Positions 14,175-20,401 of a stretch of 20,401 nt of DNA are shown here, in pieces (position 1 is the first letter of the stretch; every line of letters begins with the position of its first letter). The stretch covers positions 1 through 20,401 of the IMG/VR virus record IMGVR_UViG_3300020183_000567. One strand, 5' to 3'. The notes under the pieces were generated by a model. The model saw only the letters and a program-made list of their open reading frames with translations, searched no databases and was not told the origin of the DNA. A program made the position numbers and the translations under genes. The stretch is from a virus.

Positions 14175-15386
14175 GACGCGCACCTCGCTCGCTTGGAGGC
14201 CAACGCCTCGGCGATGACGTCTGCGACAGCCTTCGCCAAGAGCGGCGGGACCGCATTCCCCACCTGCGCTCTTTGATCGAGGAACGCATCGTCCACCAGA
14301 CCTTTTCTGAGCGAAAGGGAGCGGCTAAGAACTGCTCGCTTGCCCCTGAATACGAATCGGTCTGGGAAGGACTGAATGCGAGCCAGCTCCCTCACGGTAA
14401 AGTTCCTGTGCAGGTATGGATGGATAAAGTTGGTGTGCGATGATGCCGGAATCGTGTTGCAGGGATAGTCTGGGTGTTGCCTTCGACTATTCTGGCCATA
14501 GCGCTTGCCTGACAACTCTTCGGGGTCGCCCCGCCTTCGGGGGGATAGTTCGTCGGGAACGTCTGCTTCCGATTCGCCGCACGTGATGCGCGCAAAGCGA
14601 TTGACAAGACGCGCGGTGTGCCTCATCGGCTCGTGGTTCAAGATCTCGACGGCACCGGCACGCATCAACGCCTGATAATCATTGGCCGCCTGGTATTCAT
14701 ATTTCAGGACGGATGGGACCGAGTCGTGAACGATCTGCGGCAGGTCAGATATGGCTTGCCATAGGGTCACGTGGGGGACGGGCGAGCGCTCAAAAAGCGA
14801 CAGGTTCGCCGAGGTGCTCTTGCCATGCGTACGCGCAGGAAGGCAGTCTCTTTTTTCGATGTCATGCCGAAGCCCTACGATGAACAGCCTGTCGCGATGC
14901 TGCGGAACGCCGTAGTCAGCCGCGTCCAAGAGAAAACTCTGCGCTTCATAGCCAACAGCAGAGAGACTCTCCATAATGATCGAGAGAACCTGTTGTCCCG
15001 ATTCATTGGTCGCGGTGCACAGGCCCTTTACGTTTTCAATCACGCACGCTTCGGGGCGGAGTACACCGAGAAAGCGGATGTAGTCCTGGAACAAGGTGTT
15101 CCGCGGGTCCCTCGGGTCCCGCGAAGCTGTGTTGCTGTGTGAGAAGCCCTGACAGGGTGGACCACCTACGATGACAGTCGACAAACCCCACTCTCTTGCG
15201 GATCTCGCTGTCCCGGATGTTCCGGATATCACAGACGTCAACGCGCACATCGGGCATGTTTGCCGCGAAGGTCTCGGCGGCCCACTTGTCATGCTCAAGC
15301 GCATAGCCCGTCGCGAAGCCAGCCATTTCAAAGCCCAGACTCAGCCCGCCCGCGCCGGCGAATAGGTCAACAACCTTCATCTTCAT
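14171..15386 (-). CDS. DNA (cytosine-5) methyltransferase, interrupted by a one-base frameshift
   Basis: An orphan C5 cytosine methyltransferase; no restriction endonuclease gene is adjacent. The first frame (15386 to about 15177) gives motif I, VVDLFAGAGGLSLGFEMAGF. The second frame (about 15175 to 14171) gives catalytic motif IV VIVGGPPCQGFSHSN, motif VI IENVKGL, motif VIII GVPQHRDRLFIVGLR, a variable target-recognition region, motif IX RELARIQSFPDRF and motif X QVGNAVPPLLAKAVADV. Removing one base (the A at + strand 15176) joins them as GFVDVIVGGPPCQ, about 404 residues, a normal length. Removing one C of the run at 15186-15189 also restores the frame but gives a less typical junction. As written the protein stops after the motif I half, so it is a pseudogene, an assembly error or a frameshift-expressed gene. 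Its role would be protection of phage DNA from host restriction. The region looks richer in G and C than its neighbours, suggesting later acquisition. Confidence 0.85.
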
Positions 15387-15501
15387 CCGAGCCCCACGGG
15401 TCGATCAGCGCGGTACCGCAGTCCTGGTAGTCGCCGGTGTTGCGGCTGGCCAAGCTAAAGACGGTCGATTGCTCAACCGCTTTATGATTAAATGGCTGCA
15501 T
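15367..15501 (-). CDS. Short ORF, 44 aa, coupled to portal
   Basis: A 44-codon frame starting MQPFNHKAVEQSTVF and ending DPWGSDEDEGC. Its ATG overlaps the portal stop as TGATG and its 3' end runs 20 bases into the methyltransferase start in another frame. The frame covers exactly the stretch between portal and methyltransferase that would otherwise be non-coding. No family is recognised, and there is no strong ribosome binding site of its own, so translation would depend on coupling to the portal gene. It may be a leftover or a small accessory gene carried with the methyltransferase. Confidence 0.5.
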   Translation of the reverse strand: MQPFNHKAVEQSTVFSLASRNTGDYQDCGTALIDPWGSDEDEGC

Positions 15502-17690
15502 CACTGCATCATCCCAACATCACTAGGCGCTGGTCCCTGCGCCGTTTTGAACATCGACTGTATTTCAGTCCTCTGGCGGTCTACCTCGCCCTTGATAAGC
15601 GCCATATCCACCTGTGTGTTATACTTAGCCTCGATCTCGGCGGCGCGAAGCATCGCATCGACAAACAGCTTATCACGCTCAAAGTCAGCGGATGCCGCAG
15701 CTTTCTGGCGCTCCAGTTCCTGCTTTGCCGCATTGATAACAATGTCAGCCTTAATCTTCTCAGCCTCGATCTGTGCCAAAATCGTAGCCGGATCAGGCTG
15801 TGACTGCTTCTGGCCCTGTTGCTGCATGAATGCGTCAACCTCCTGCGGCGTGACTTCCTTCCAGAACTTCGCAGGGTCCATATAGCCAGACAGCTTCGTG
15901 ATTTCAGCCAGCGTGTCTCGATACTGTTCCAGCGACACCAATGGATTGTAAGGGCCAAAATTGGAAATGATCTCTTTCTGCTGCGCCAAGATGCCCTGCA
16001 AGAACGCCATACGCTGCTCATCCGAACCGCGCCCAAGGGCAATGTTCACAATCATGTCCATTTTCGTGTTCCACGAACGTGGATCAATCGGGACAAACTG
16101 GTTGCGAAGACGAACAATCTTGGGTTTGTCCTGATGCTGCACAACCATTTGCAACACGCCCTGAAAACACCGCTTCAGGCCGTCAGAGAACAGGCGAGCA
16201 ATCATCTCAAAGCGCTCTTGCGATGAAGAAAGCTGCGCCTGTACCGCTGCGCGTGTCGTTGATTGTAACACATCCGCATCGAGACCTTGAGACGCCCTAG
16301 AAATTCCGGTCCTCTGCGTTTTGATCTCGTCAAGGTATCCCATCACTCCAAGAGCCTGTTGGCCCACAAAAGGTTCCGTTAGTGGCTGCACCATACCCGG
16401 CGCACGGGCGCGGATAACAGCACCAGTCTCAACATTCATGACATCATCAATGTTGACCTGACCCTCAACAACAACTGTGCGCGGGTGAATAGACTGCGCC
16501 AAGCTGTCAAGCGTGTTTCGCATGATGGAAGACTTAATCAACTGCAAATCCATTGTCTGGTCTGCAATTGACTTACCAAAAATTGTGTGAGGCGTCGGAT
16601 CAGGCTCAAGCAAAGCAAACGGCGCTTGTTGGACAACTTCCTGATGTAAGATGTAACCACCATTACCTACAGAGCAAACCTTGTGAAGCTCCGCTATGCC
16701 GTCGCCGTCCTTGTCAACCCGGATATACGACTCGACATAAAACACCTTGTCCGTCGATTCGTCGTTCTGGTTTGTAATGCCAAAGAAAGACTGGTCAGCA
16801 GGATTCCTGACAATCACTTCCTGGTTCATCTCAAAGCCGCCGGTACCGGCGTTCATCTCGATCACATCACGAGGATACCCCATCGCAACAAGCTCAGAGA
16901 TTGTCGCCAGCTTCCGCCGCCCAACATACAAAGCGTCATCAATTGACGTAGCTTCGTTCTCAATCAGGAATTGCTCAGGCGGAATCGCCTCAATGCGATA
17001 CTTTGGCGAGCGGTTCACACGCTTGATTGAAAGTGATATTCGAACTTCGCCAGTATCAAGATTGCGCTCCTCAGAAAGCTCCTCCATCTCAACGTTAGGA
17101 TCGCTCAGGAGCATATTCACTTCATCAGGGAGCAACCCTGAATAAGAATAATACTCAACCGTTTCTTCATCATACTTGTGCCATGTCAGCACGCCCGTCT
17201 TAAGGATCAGGGCATCCTTCATCGCATCATGCAAAATTCTGAAACCGGGGTTTTCCTGATAGAATATGTAATTCACCAGATCGGTTGCCTGCTCAGCAGC
17301 GGCAACGTCTTCTGCGCTGGTTGGCACAAACTCCAAAACCTTGTCGCCGCTGGTAAAAATCCGCAGCAAGGATGGCAGCATTGCCAAAACAGTATCGCGC
17401 ACCTCAGTCAGAACAACCTGAGAGCGTCCATCTTCCTCATTACCCAGATTGTTGCCAAGGTAATACGACATTGCGCGTTCACGTTCAGGCGCAAGGTAGC
17501 TGTCGATATACGTCCCAGCATCCTCAATCGCCTGAAACACAATGTAGCGGAATTCCTCGTCAGACATTGGCTTATTGTAAGGCGTCAAATACCCGGTCTC
17601 ATCATTATAAGCCTCATTGTGAGGCCCATCAGCAGACTGTGGAATAAGGTCCGGGTCATAAGTTCCCGGTTTGATGCCCTGCGTAGCCAT
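15501..17690 (-). CDS. Portal protein
   Basis: A 729-residue protein of the large podoviral portal type, which forms the dodecameric ring at one capsid vertex through which DNA is packaged and ejected. Supporting features are the N-terminal helices with the RERAMSYYLGN block, the SQVVLTEVRDTVLAMLPSLL segment typical of these portals, a long central wing, a stem/clip region around LDSLAQSIHPRTVVVEGQVN, and a Gln/Ala/Lys-rich helical C-terminus (roughly 640-710) that could form a barrel or coiled coil. The gene follows terminase and precedes scaffold and capsid, the standard order. The ATG has a GAGGA sequence about seven bases upstream. The stop overlaps the next small ORF as TGATG. I cannot separate P22-like from other podoviral portal families by eye. 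Confidence 0.93.
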   Translation of the reverse strand: MATQGIKPGTYDPDLIPQSADGPHNEAYNDETGYLTPYNKPMSDEEFRYIVFQAIEDAGTYIDSYLAPERERAMSYYLGNNLGNEEDGRSQVVLTEVRDTVLAMLPSLLRIFTSGDKVLEFVPTSAEDVAAAEQATDLVNYIFYQENPGFRILHDAMKDALILKTGVLTWHKYDEETVEYYSYSGLLPDEVNMLLSDPNVEMEELSEERNLDTGEVRISLSIKRVNRSPKYRIEAIPPEQFLIENEATSIDDALYVGRRKLATISELVAMGYPRDVIEMNAGTGGFEMNQEVIVRNPADQSFFGITNQNDESTDKVFYVESYIRVDKDGDGIAELHKVCSVGNGGYILHQEVVQQAPFALLEPDPTPHTIFGKSIADQTMDLQLIKSSIMRNTLDSLAQSIHPRTVVVEGQVNIDDVMNVETGAVIRARAPGMVQPLTEPFVGQQALGVMGYLDEIKTQRTGISRASQGLDADVLQSTTRAAVQAQLSSSQERFEMIARLFSDGLKRCFQGVLQMVVQHQDKPKIVRLRNQFVPIDPRSWNTKMDMIVNIALGRGSDEQRMAFLQGILAQQKEIISNFGPYNPLVSLEQYRDTLAEITKLSGYMDPAKFWKEVTPQEVDAFMQQQGQKQSQPDPATILAQIEAEKIKADIVINAAKQELERQKAAASADFERDKLFVDAMLRAAEIEAKYNTQVDMALIKGEVDRQRTEIQSMFKTAQGPAPSDVGMMQ

Positions 17691-17711
17691 GTCAAATCCT
17701 CGTGTACAAGA

Positions 17712-17876
17712 TTACTTCTTCCGGCTCTTTCCAGCCTCAGACAAAGCAATCGCAATTGCCTGCTTGCGTGATTTCGCCAAAGGAGCCTTTTTCGTACCTT
17801 TAGGGTTTACTCCAGCGTGAAGAGTTCCACGCTTGTACTCACCCATGACCTTTGCGATCTTATCAAGACTCTTCAT
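17712..17876 (-). CDS. DUF6496-like small basic protein, 54 aa
   Basis: A 54-residue Lys-rich protein beginning MKSLDKIAKVMGEYKRGTLH and ending SRKQAIAIALSEAGKSRKK. The MGEYKRG block and the SRKQAIAIALSEA block are hallmarks of the DUF6496 family seen in phages and bacteria; its function is unknown. A longer open frame continues upstream, but the ATG at 17876 has a perfect GGAGG six bases before it and starts inside the end of the cysteine-rich gene in a different frame, so I choose it. A start at the internal MGEYKRG Met is possible but has a poorer site. It lies 21 bases before the portal gene. Confidence 0.8.
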   Translation of the reverse strand: MKSLDKIAKVMGEYKRGTLHAGVNPKGTKKAPLAKSRKQAIAIALSEAGKSRKK

Positions 17877-18342
17877 CTTCTTCCTCCATATCTTCGTATT
17901 CGTATTCTTCTTCCTCAACCGGCCCGCCAGTGATCCACGCCGAGCATGTACGATCAGACGCGCATTTGAAGTCGAATACTTCGCAGAATCCCAAGTCTCC
18001 CGCTTCCACAACATCCATTGCATCTGGTCGATCAGAAGAAAGGCCAATCTCAATGCATTTGAGCATCTCAGGCGTCTTGATAAACGCAGCGCAGTTACCG
18101 CAGCGCATGGTCTTAGCTTCCTCAACAGGGACATCCCACTTGTCCGCCATCTTTCGCCAGTAGTCATCATTCGTCTCTTGCGGGTTCATGGGGCCATACT
18201 GGGCAACCTTGATAGCCTTGCCCCTGTTTTTAAGATTTAACGTCACATCCCGCGTTGCCGCAGGACAAGAACGATCCATCTCGCCCTCGCCCATCATCTC
18301 CTTCATGCGCGGAGACAAAAGACCGTTCGGCATCTCAGCCAT
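17863..18342 (-). CDS. Cysteine-rich phage protein with acidic tail, function unknown
   Basis: A 159-residue protein I cannot name with confidence. It holds seven cysteines: C26, a CGNC pair (C81, C84), C96, and the group C120, C127, C133 in GDLGFCEVFDFKCASDRTC. This spacing, with conserved-looking aromatic residues around it, suggests a metal or iron-sulfur site, which is inference. The last 20 or so residues are almost all Glu and Asp with two Tyr. The ATG overlaps the upstream stop as TGATG; a GTG one codon earlier (giving a GTGA overlap) is equally possible. Similar cysteine-patterned proteins occur in other phage head regions, but I know no demonstrated role. The 3' end overlaps the next gene by 14 bases. 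Confidence 0.75.
   Translation of the reverse strand: MAEMPNGLLSPRMKEMMGEGEMDRSCPAATRDVTLNLKNRGKAIKVAQYGPMNPQETNDDYWRKMADKWDVPVEEAKTMRCGNCAAFIKTPEMLKCIEIGLSSDRPDAMDVVEAGDLGFCEVFDFKCASDRTCSAWITGGPVEEEEYEYEDMEEEDEES
17883..17887 (-). promoter_or_regulatory. Shine-Dalgarno GGAGG fixing the DUF6496-like start
   Basis: A full GGAGG sits six bases upstream of the ATG at 17876, inside the last codons of the overlapping cysteine-rich gene. It identifies this ATG as the start within a longer open frame. Confidence 0.7.
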
Positions 18343-18581
18343 CACTTGAACCCCACCAAAAGAGTAGCTGTCGTAGCAGCCTTAACCTTCTGAGTACGGA
18401 TTGGAATAACAACCCCAACCGGCACAGAACTAAACGTCACCTCAGTGCCTGCCTCAGTCACAACAACAACATTTCCCGTACCGCCGACATAAATGCCGGA
18501 ATAGGAGTTGTCAGCCGTGTCAGACTTGGTGATTGAAGCGGCATCACCCCAAACGCGGCCATTCGCCAAAAAGCTGCTCAT
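18342..18581 (-). CDS. Spike base protein, Rcc01079-like family
   Basis: A 79-residue, Gly/Val/Thr-rich beta protein. The pattern SDTADNSYSGIYVGGTGNVV, then a Thr-Glu-Val-Thr-Phe strand, VPVGVVIPIRTQKVKAA and a final TTATLLVGF matches what I know of the small 'spike base protein, RCAP_Rcc01079 family'. In the Rhodobacter capsulatus gene transfer agent, Rcc01079 belongs to the head spikes. Here it lies between terminase and portal, consistent with a capsid-surface role. The ATG has an AGGAAAG Shine-Dalgarno about seven bases upstream. Family assignment is by remembered pattern, not a search; a capsid decoration protein is the main alternative. Confidence 0.7.
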   Translation of the reverse strand: MSSFLANGRVWGDAASITKSDTADNSYSGIYVGGTGNVVVVTEAGTEVTFSSVPVGVVIPIRTQKVKAATTATLLVGFK

Positions 18582-18582
18582 G

Positions 18583-18747
18583 TCACTTTCCTTTCTTCAC
18601 GCGAGACGCAGCCCGCATATTGTCAACCAAATTAGGATAAGGACGGCCAGCCTTGGCCGCCATCTTCTTCGCAGACGCCTTTTGGCCTGCCGTCAGCTTC
18701 TTGTCTTTCTTCGTCGGGTCTTTTGTTTCCCAAACAGGCTTCTTCAT
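18583..18747 (-). CDS. Small basic protein, 54 aa
   Basis: A very short gene encoding 54 residues that begin MKKPVWETKDPTKKDKKLTA and end RAASRVKKGK. The ATG shares one base with the preceding stop (TGATG), and a GGGG element lies eight bases upstream of it. Its own stop lies one base before the next start codon. Nearly a third of the residues are Lys or Arg. The segment GQKASAKKMAAKAGRPYPNLVDN resembles small phage proteins found near terminase genes, but I cannot assign a function. Tight spacing on both sides and a good ribosome binding site make it a real gene rather than a chance frame. Confidence 0.75.
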   Translation of the reverse strand: MKKPVWETKDPTKKDKKLTAGQKASAKKMAAKAGRPYPNLVDNMRAASRVKKGK

Positions 18748-19049
18748 CACTTCTTCCCCTTGTTACGCGCAGAAATAGCCGCAGCCTTCTTCTTCGCATC
18801 CGATTTGGATGAAGCTCCCCACGCCTGCAACGACAAAAGCAATCGCGTCGGTTTGCCCTTCTCGTCCCGCTCAGGGCCAGGCATTCCGCCCATACGAGCC
18901 AAAAACGAAGCCCGGCGCGGGTTGTCGCCGGATTTTACAGGAGCCTTCAAAGTCCCGCCCGTCTCAGCCTTGTAAGACGCACGGCCCTTCGCATTCAGAC
19001 CGCCCTTTGGATTTTGCCCGGCTTTGCGGGTCCATGCAGGTGATTTCAC
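18747..19049 (-). CDS. DUF6321-like small basic phage protein
   Basis: A 100-residue Lys/Arg-rich protein. The N-terminal stretch SPAWTRKAGQNPKGGLNAKG and the later RRASFLARMGGMPGPE resemble the DUF6321 phage family, which I recall sitting beside terminase and portal genes; no biochemical function is established to my knowledge. The start is GTG, overlapping the terminase stop as GTGA, with an AGAGG Shine-Dalgarno sequence about six bases upstream. The C-terminus (SKSDAKKKAAAISARNKGKK) is strongly basic and suggests nucleic-acid contact, which is inference. It is the first of five small genes between terminase and portal. Confidence 0.8.
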   Translation of the reverse strand: MKSPAWTRKAGQNPKGGLNAKGRASYKAETGGTLKAPVKSGDNPRRASFLARMGGMPGPERDEKGKPTRLLLSLQAWGASSKSDAKKKAAAISARNKGKK

Positions 19050-20401
19050 ACAACACCTCTAATACCACGGGACAAAGGCTTGCCCGGCCTCCAGGCCAAC
19101 GCACGCCCGCCAACCATAGCAGCATTACCAGCAAAAGTCAGGCACAAAGCATCCGCCAAGTCAGGCGATCTCATACGCCGCTTCCGCATCGAGTCCTTGG
19201 ATTCTACCACCAGCTTCCCGTTGCTCAAAAACGCATAACGCGGCGCAACCAATTCATGACGCAGAGTGTCATCTTTCGGTATCTTGCAAGCCCGCGCCGC
19301 CAGCCAGTCCTTCACAGACATCCACAACTCATCCCGCAGCCGGTTCGCATTAGGGTTCATCGCAGAACTCTCAGACACATTCACATCTCGAACATTAAAG
19401 CCCTGCTCCCGCAAACGGTCTGCAACCCCGCTCCCAAGACCAATCGTGTCAACACATATCTCGTCAGGGCTATCCAGCTTCGCCTCGTTCACAATCGCGC
19501 CAACCGTCTGCATTAAGTCCAAGCCGCCCCAAGACTTAATCTCAATCACGACATTCCCGCGCCTTTTGCACAGCGCCGTCCTGTCCGTGCCAAACCGCGC
19601 AACGTCAACGCCATAAATCATAGGCTCGTTTGCCGGTGCCGTAATATCCCGAATCATCGCCCCGTCCACCAACTCAGCCGGGATCAACGTATCGTCATCA
19701 CCCAAAGCAAACTCGCCAAGAACCCTGATCCTGAATCTGTTGCTGTCCTCCCCATACGTCGCCTTGATCTGCGCAACGAAGTCATGGCTCACCAGAGGAT
19801 TATCAATGCAACTCACATGCATCCGGTTCCAATCCGAAGCCAGCTCATGATGCGTCTTGTAAAACAGCCCGCTGTTGTGCGTCGGGTTGGAAATCAAAAT
19901 TGTCGTAGCTGAGTGTCCCGACATCGAACCCGACGCCGCCTCAAAGATTGACTCCGGCACCGCGCTCGCCTCGTCAACCACCAGCAACACATGCTCAGAG
20001 TGAACGCCCGCCAACGCCTCCGGCCTCTCGCTGCTACTCGTCCTCGCGCTAATGAAGCTGCTCTCCGGGGCCGCCTTGAACGTGATCTTGTCGCTGAAAA
20101 CCTCAAAGCTGTCCTTTAGAACCGGCGGCAGCTTGTTCATCCACGATTTCAGCTCCGCAAACAAAGCATCAAACAACTGGCTTGCCGTCGGTGCCGTCAC
20201 GATAGATTTCTGTGGATAACGGCAGCTCATGTGCCAAATCAGCGCCCATGAACACGCCGTGGACTTCCCGACGCCGTGTCCAGCGCGGACGCTGATCCGC
20301 CGCTCGCCCCTCGCAATCTTCCTCAGAAACTCCTCCTGCCAAGGCTGCGGCTTTGCCCCCAATACGTTCTTCACAAAGTTAACGGGGTCGTCCCCATACA
20401 T
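19046..20401 (-). CDS. terL: Terminase large subunit (ATPase/nuclease), 5' end at window edge
   Basis: This is the DNA-packaging motor: the ATPase drives genome translocation through the portal and the nuclease cuts concatemeric DNA. The visible 451 residues carry a Walker A motif GHGVGKST at about 41-48, a Walker B VVDEAS at about 141-146 and an RNase H-like nuclease with acidic residues in YGVDVARFGTDR (about 263-274), EICVDTIG (about 314-321) and SPDLADAL (about 412-419). The opening segment, with DDPVNFV and WQEEFLRKI, resembles the usual start of this family. The first codon in view is ATG on the last three bases of the window, but the true start may lie further upstream, so treat it as possibly partial. 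It ends in a GTGA overlap with the next gene. No small-subunit gene is visible; it may lie outside the window. Confidence 0.95.
   Translation of the reverse strand: MYGDDPVNFVKNVLGAKPQPWQEEFLRKIARGERRISVRAGHGVGKSTACSWALIWHMSCRYPQKSIVTAPTASQLFDALFAELKSWMNKLPPVLKDSFEVFSDKITFKAAPESSFISARTSSSERPEALAGVHSEHVLLVVDEASAVPESIFEAASGSMSGHSATTILISNPTHNSGLFYKTHHELASDWNRMHVSCIDNPLVSHDFVAQIKATYGEDSNRFRIRVLGEFALGDDDTLIPAELVDGAMIRDITAPANEPMIYGVDVARFGTDRTALCKRRGNVVIEIKSWGGLDLMQTVGAIVNEAKLDSPDEICVDTIGLGSGVADRLREQGFNVRDVNVSESSAMNPNANRLRDELWMSVKDWLAARACKIPKDDTLRHELVAPRYAFLSNGKLVVESKDSMRKRRMRSPDLADALCLTFAGNAAMVGGRALAWRPGKPLSRGIRGVV

Noticed and set aside
14520-14545. GC-rich hairpin within the methyltransferase
   Set aside because: Only a five-base stem, without a T run, and entirely within coding sequence; not a terminator.
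15170-15192. Programmed -1 frameshift signal in the methyltransferase (GGGGTTT)
   Set aside because: The heptamer does not fit the slippery pattern in frame, and a -1 shift would not reach the frame carrying motif IV; +1 is required.
14171-15331. The second methyltransferase frame read as a stand-alone gene from its first ATG
   Set aside because: Residues before the motif IV region are an out-of-frame reading of motif I; no ribosome binding site is evident, and the product would lack the AdoMet-binding motif.
17877-18170. Upstream extension of the DUF6496-like frame giving a 152-residue protein
   Set aside because: The extension lies antagonistically within the cysteine-rich gene and looks like shadow sequence; the internal ATG with GGAGG explains the real gene.
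18809-19516. A 235-codon open frame on the plus strand opposite the terminase and DUF6321-like genes
   Set aside because: Its translation is Arg/Pro/Ser/His-rich without domains, and it runs fully antisense to well-supported genes; it is a compositional shadow.

Overview
The window is a densely packed late (structural and lysis) region of a tailed dsDNA phage or prophage. Every gene I support lies on the minus strand, so transcription runs from coordinate 20401 towards 1. Neighbouring genes mostly overlap by 1, 4 or 8 bases (TGATG, TAATG, ATGA) or are separated by fewer than 25 bases. I see no tRNA, rRNA, CRISPR array, integrase, insertion sequence or gap over 300 bases. The short-tailed (podovirus-like) assignment rests on gene content: a large 729-residue portal, an SU10-type major capsid protein, a phage adaptor protein, a nozzle-like tail protein and several ejection-type proteins, with no tape measure, major tail tube or sheath gene. 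A spike base protein of the Rcc01079 type, a family I know from the Rhodobacter gene transfer agent, hints at an alphaproteobacterial host; this is inference only.

Layout in transcription order. (1) Packaging and small head-associated genes (20401-17712): terminase large subunit, cut by the window edge, then five small genes: a DUF6321-like basic protein, a 54-residue basic protein, the spike base protein, a cysteine-rich protein with an acidic tail and a DUF6496-like basic protein. (2) Portal (17690-15501). (3) Accessory insert (15501-14061): a 44-residue ORF, an orphan C5 cytosine methyltransferase whose frame is broken by one base, and a 37-residue ORF, all coupled by stop/start overlaps. 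(4) Capsid assembly (14061-11787): an 84-residue protein, scaffold and major capsid protein, closed by a perfect UUCG-loop intrinsic terminator. (5) Connector and fibres (11739-7022): a 109-residue protein, adaptor, three different fibre-like proteins, a DUF7936-like protein, two tiny genes and a collar-domain fibre. (6) Lysis (7022-5866): M15 peptidase endolysin, holin, i-spanin, partly embedded o-spanin and a small coiled-coil membrane protein. (7) Tail nozzle and ejection module (5866-1): nozzle-like protein, a 76-residue protein, GNAT-like protein, Gln/Ala-rich ejection protein, a PP-loop (PAPS reductase family) enzyme, tail-lysozyme protein, a Pro/Met/Ala-rich protein and a partial gene leaving the window.

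Together these encode DNA packaging, capsid assembly, the neck and short tail, receptor-binding fibres, cell-wall passage and host lysis. Two metabolic or DNA-modifying genes stand out from the structural programme: the frame-disrupted methyltransferase between portal and scaffold, and the PP-loop sulfur-chemistry enzyme inside the ejection module. I found no clearly novel multi-gene system; the best leads are those two genes, the 60-bp tandem repeats of one fibre gene, and the cluster of tiny basic proteins between terminase and portal.
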